From assembly GCA_029256665.1 (NCBI GenBank), contig JAQSXN010000086.1, positions 1 through 10,232 of the forward strand: a DNA stretch of 10,232 nucleotides, in the 5' to 3' direction. The notes beneath the pieces are model-generated. The model ran no database searches. It worked only from the letters and a program-made list of their open reading frames with translations, and was not told where the DNA came from. Positions 7,779 through 10,232 of the stretch are shown here, in pieces (positions within the stretch are counted from its first letter, which is position 1; the number at the start of each line of letters is the position of its first letter). Both the position numbers and the translations under genes were made by a program. The DNA is from Paenibacillus sp. Lineage in GTDB: Bacteria; Bacillota; Bacilli; Paenibacillales; Paenibacillaceae.

Positions 7779-8033
7779 TTAATGAAGCGCCGTCAGCACC
7801 GCGCCAATCGCTTCGATGGCCGCTTCCGAATCCTCGCCCTCCGCCATGACCTCGATTTCGTCTCCGAATTTGGCTCCGATGGAAATCATGTTGACCAGAC
7901 TTTTGGCATAGAATGGGCTTCCGTCCTTGACCAGATAACTGTCCGACCGGTGCCGCGCGGCGGCTTCCACGATTTTGAGAGCGGGGCGAGCATGTATGCC
8001 CGTCGGATTCATTACCCTATATGTTTTTTTCAT
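7779..8033 (-). CDS. ptsH: HPr phosphocarrier protein
   Basis: An 84-residue HPr that carries phosphate from Enzyme I to EIIA. The active-site motif GIHARPA holds the phospho-histidine at residue 14 (residue 15 in most HPr numbering). The regulatory serine, target of HPr kinase in Firmicutes, is present as Ser45 in AKSLVNMISIGAKFGDEIEV. The residues around it are changed compared with B. subtilis HPr (KSIMGVMSLG): Met48 and Met51 are replaced by Val and Ile, Gly49 by Asn. So it may be a second, operon-bound HPr rather than the main one. AGGAG (8044-8048, read on the minus strand) overlaps the stop codon of the EIICB gene and lies 10 nt before the ATG, so the two are probably coupled. Confidence 0.95.
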   Translation of the reverse strand: MKKTYRVMNPTGIHARPALKIVEAAARHRSDSYLVKDGSPFYAKSLVNMISIGAKFGDEIEVMAEGEDSEAAIEAIGAVLTALH

Positions 8034-8046
8034 TCCTTATGCACTC

Positions 8047-9627
8047 CTACAAAATGGCTTTAATACGATCTTTCAATTTCTCCGCTTCCATTCCGAAAAT
8101 GGCATGAACCGAACCTTTGCCCAAACGGATGATCCCCAGCGCGCCTAACCTCTTCAGCTCGGCATCGTCGACCAGACTTTCGTCGTGCACGGTAAGGCGC
8201 AAGCGGGTAATGCAGGCGTCGATGCTGCTGATATTGGTCGCGCCTCCCAAAGCATTCGCTACGGCCGCGGCGATGTCGCGACGGTCCTCGCCGACGTCGC
8301 GGGCGCCGGGGCTGCCGGCTCGGCGCCGGTCGGCCGCGACGTCCTCGCCGCCGCTTGGGACGCCTTCGCCGGCGCCGGCCGACGCGTCCGGTTCCCGTCC
8401 GCCGCCCGAGCCTGCCGAAACGTCCGGGAGCTTTATTTCGCCCGTAGCGGCACTTTCCTCTGCTTCGCGACCGGGGGTCAATAAATTAAATTTCGAGATG
8501 ATGATTCGGAACAAGGCGTAATAGAAGACGGCGAACAGCAGGCCGACCGGCAGAATGAGCAAGGGTTTGGTGGCCAGCGGATAATTGATGACGTAATCAA
8601 TGAATCCGGCCGAAAAGCCGAAGCCGTGCCTCACGCCTAACTCGACAATAATATAGCCGCTTATTCCCGCCAGTATCGCATGTATCACATACAGTATTGG
8701 CGCAACGAACATAAACGCGAATTCCAGCGGCTCGGTAATCCCGGTCAAAAACGACGCCAGCCCGGCGCTCAAAAAGATGGAGGCAATCAGCTTGCGTTTC
8801 TTCGGGCTGGCGCTATGAATGATGGCTAGGGCCGTTGCGGGCAACGCAAACATCATGATGGGGAAAAAACCGGCCATCAGTTGGCCGGCTTCCTTGTCCC
8901 CGGCAAAAAAACGATTTAAGTCACCCTTGAAGATTTGACCGGACGCGTCGACGTAAGAGCCGATCTGAAACCATGCGACATTATTCAGCACATGATGAAG
9001 ACCGAAAGGAAGAAGCAGACGATTGGCGGTTATATACACAAACGCCCCTATGCCACCCAGGTCGATCATCCAGCGGCCGAATTCATCCAGGGCATGTTGG
9101 ATGGGACCCCATATCATGCCGAAGCCGACCGCGATGACGATCATGGAGGAAGCGGTGACGATGGGAACGAATCGCTTGCCGGAGAAAAATCCGAGCCAGC
9201 CCGGGAGCTGAATTTGATGATACCGTTTGTAGAAGTACGAGGCTACAAGCCCCGACAATAAGCCGCCCATCGCGCCCATATTCAGTTCGCTGTCCATATG
9301 GGACCAGTCCGCGAATACAACCGGCATCTGCACCAGCACATAGTCCAGCACAAGATAGCCGATGACCGCCGCAAGCGCCGCTACGGCATCGCCTCCGATG
9401 CCGATCCCGATGCCGATCGCGAAGATGAGCGGGAGATTGTCGAAGATGGCGGACCCGCCCGCGTCGAGGAACGGGGCGATATACCGGTTCAGCCAGACGC
9501 CGAGTTCTCCGAGCCGGAAATCCTGTTCGTAATCGATGTTGCCGAACCGGAGCAGCAGCGCGGCCGCCGGCAGCACGGCAACGGAAAGCATAAGCGATTT
9601 ACCGATTTTTTGCAAAAAAGCAAGCAT
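8047..9627 (-). CDS. nagP: PTS EIICB, N-acetylglucosamine type (NagP/NagE family)
   Basis: A 526-residue membrane permease with fused EIIB domain, which takes up and phosphorylates the sugar. The EIIC domain covers about residues 1-380: MLAFLQKIGKSLMLSVAVLP, FDNLPLIFAIGIGIGIG (62-78), LGFFSGKRFVPI (145-156), GLHHVLNNVAWFQIG (209-223) and the sugar-site motif GITEPLEFAFMFVAP (296-310). The LHHVLNN-WFQ stretch and the start resemble NagP/NagE more than PtsG, from my memory of the B. subtilis proteins; hence GlcNAc is the likely substrate. A linker rich in Gly, Ala, Ser and charged residues spans about 385-450, far longer than in B. subtilis NagP (452 residues in all). The EIIB domain ends the protein, with phospho-Cys472 in IDACITRLRLTV. 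No EIIA domain is fused; the separate EIIA gene lies 18 nt upstream. GGAGAGAGG (9635-9643) precedes the ATG by 7 nt. Confidence 0.92.
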   Translation of the reverse strand: MLAFLQKIGKSLMLSVAVLPAAALLLRFGNIDYEQDFRLGELGVWLNRYIAPFLDAGGSAIFDNLPLIFAIGIGIGIGGDAVAALAAVIGYLVLDYVLVQMPVVFADWSHMDSELNMGAMGGLLSGLVASYFYKRYHQIQLPGWLGFFSGKRFVPIVTASSMIVIAVGFGMIWGPIQHALDEFGRWMIDLGGIGAFVYITANRLLLPFGLHHVLNNVAWFQIGSYVDASGQIFKGDLNRFFAGDKEAGQLMAGFFPIMMFALPATALAIIHSASPKKRKLIASIFLSAGLASFLTGITEPLEFAFMFVAPILYVIHAILAGISGYIIVELGVRHGFGFSAGFIDYVINYPLATKPLLILPVGLLFAVFYYALFRIIISKFNLLTPGREAEESAATGEIKLPDVSAGSGGGREPDASAGAGEGVPSGGEDVAADRRRAGSPGARDVGEDRRDIAAAVANALGGATNISSIDACITRLRLTVHDESLVDDAELKRLGALGIIRLGKGSVHAIFGMEAEKLKDRIKAIL

Positions 9628-9645
9628 GCTCCGACCTCTCTCCGC

Positions 9646-10152
9646 TCAGGTAATGGGCTTCAGCGTAATCCGAAACGCGTCAGGCTCCCCGATGTAGACA
9701 TCCCGGTACTCGCAATCGATGGATGCGGTAAGCCGTTCGCCTCCAATGGCGATGAAGATGGCGCAAGTCGGATAACCCGCCTCGCGAATATAGGGAAGAT
9801 CGAACCGTACAAGCGGCTGTCCCGGCCGTACGGGATCGTTAACGTTCACCAGCATGTCGAATCCCTTGCCGCGCAAATCGACAGTGTCGATCCCGATATG
9901 GATCAGCAATTGCAGACCCGACGCATGCTTAAGCAGCAGCGCGTGTTTGGCCTCGGCAATATGGCTGACAGTTGCGTCAAAAGGCGCGACGACGCAGTCG
10001 CTTGTCGGCTCGATCGCGACTCCGTCTCCCAGATAACCGCGGGAGAAGTTGAGATCGTCAACCTCACGCAGAGCGAACAATCGGCCTGCAACCGGGGCTG
10101 CCGCTCCGACAAGGACAGGATGCTGCTTTCTAACCCAGTTGTTCTGTAACAC
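9646..10152 (-). CDS. crr: PTS EIIA, glucose/GlcNAc family (Crr-like), free-standing
   Basis: A soluble EIIA that passes phosphate from HPr to the EIIB domain of the next gene. From the chosen GTG it has 168 residues, nearly the same as E. coli EIIA-Glc (169). Landmarks: APVAGRLFAL (18-28), GYLGDGVAIEPTSDCVVAPF (39-58), the first active-site His70 in AEAKHALLLKHASG, and the phospho-acceptor His85 in LLIHIGIDTVDLRGKGF. The C-terminal YIGEPDAFRI matches the VGETPVIRI ending of the E. coli protein. The start is uncertain: a TTG at 10176 is in frame, but the purine stretch AAGGAGAGAGGGA (10158-10170) lies inside that version and just before the GTG, so the GTG is preferred. A stand-alone EIIA can also serve as a regulatory signal, but nothing here shows that. 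It starts 29 nt after the stop of the upstream gene. Confidence 0.92.
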   Translation of the reverse strand: MLQNNWVRKQHPVLVGAAAPVAGRLFALREVDDLNFSRGYLGDGVAIEPTSDCVVAPFDATVSHIAEAKHALLLKHASGLQLLIHIGIDTVDLRGKGFDMLVNVNDPVRPGQPLVRFDLPYIREAGYPTCAIFIAIGGERLTASIDCEYRDVYIGEPDAFRITLKPIT

Positions 10153-10157
10153 CTCAA

Positions 10158-10170
10158 TCCCTCTCTCCTT
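10158..10170 (-). promoter_or_regulatory. Ribosome binding site that decides the EIIA start
   Basis: The minus strand reads AAGGAGAGAGGGA and then TTGAG before the GTG at 10152. The AAGGAG core is 12 nt from the GTG, a little far, but the GAGAGGG part is nearer. The alternative TTG at 10176 has no comparable site before it. Confidence 0.6.
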
Positions 10171-10181
10171 GGGCAAGATCT

Positions 10182-10232
10182 CTAGTACAGTTGGAATAAA
10201 CGATGCAGGTGAATCGCCATATAGCCGATTTC
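10182..10232 (-). CDS. C-terminal end of a PRD-type transcription antiterminator (BglG/GlcT/LicT family), cut by the window edge
   Basis: Sixteen codons and a TAG stop are visible on the minus strand, reading EIGYMAIHLHRLFQLY. The pattern E-I-G-Y-x-A/T-I/L-H-I/L-x-R-L is what PTS regulation domains have at their C-terminal end, as in BglG, SacY, LicT and GlcT. These proteins bind an RNA antiterminator (RAT) in the leader of PTS operons and prevent early termination when the sugar is present; HPr and EII phosphorylate the PRDs. The gene precedes EIIA by 29 nt, so it probably heads the operon, with its RNA target upstream and out of view. The call rests on a short peptide and on context. Confidence 0.6.
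   Translation of the reverse strand, partial: EIGYMAIHLHRLFQLY

Noticed and set aside
9298..10149. 283-codon open frame on the plus strand opposite the EIICB start and EIIA genes
   Set aside because: No motif, no convincing start region, and the minus strand carries well-conserved EIIA and EIIC motifs.

Overview
The window looks like a piece of a Paenibacillaceae chromosome (Paenibacillus, Cohnella or a close relative). This is an inference from three things: an Lpl/Ytc-type carbohydrate ABC transporter next to a YesN/YesM-type two-component pair, a self-contained N-acetylglucosamine-type PTS operon, and Gram-positive-style ribosome binding sites with moderately high GC. No rRNA or other taxonomic marker is present.

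Left half, plus strand (1-5672): the 3' end of an LplC/YtcP-type permease, a lipoprotein solute-binding protein with its own likely promoter, then an AraC-type response regulator and a YesM-type sensor kinase whose genes overlap by 4 bp. In related systems the kinase senses a carbohydrate or its binding protein, and the regulator switches on the transporter operon. No ATPase gene is seen; such transporters usually share an MsmX-like ATPase encoded elsewhere. Between the binding-protein gene and the regulator gene lie a good sigma-A promoter and, just downstream of its predicted start site, a perfect 10-bp inverted repeat that could be a terminator, attenuator or operator.

Middle (5673-5966): a 294-bp non-coding gap between the two convergent operons. 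It holds a nested palindromic repeat built from copies of TAACGGACA-type units, set exactly 50 bp apart within each arm and symmetric about base 5851.

Right half, minus strand (5967-10232), read from right to left: the last 16 residues of what looks like a PRD-type (BglG/GlcT/LicT) antiterminator, a free-standing EIIA of the glucose family, an EIICB of the NagP/NagE family, an HPr and an Enzyme I. Together they form a whole phosphorelay: PEP to EI to HPr to EIIA to EIIB to sugar. The antiterminator probably couples expression to sugar supply. All active-site residues are visible. Oddities are a long Gly/Ala/Ser-rich linker in the EIICB and altered residues around the regulatory serine of HPr.

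No tRNA, rRNA, CRISPR array, insertion sequence or phage gene was seen. I found no wholly new system; the best leads are the palindromic repeat, the regulator-gene leader palindrome and the PTS operon details.
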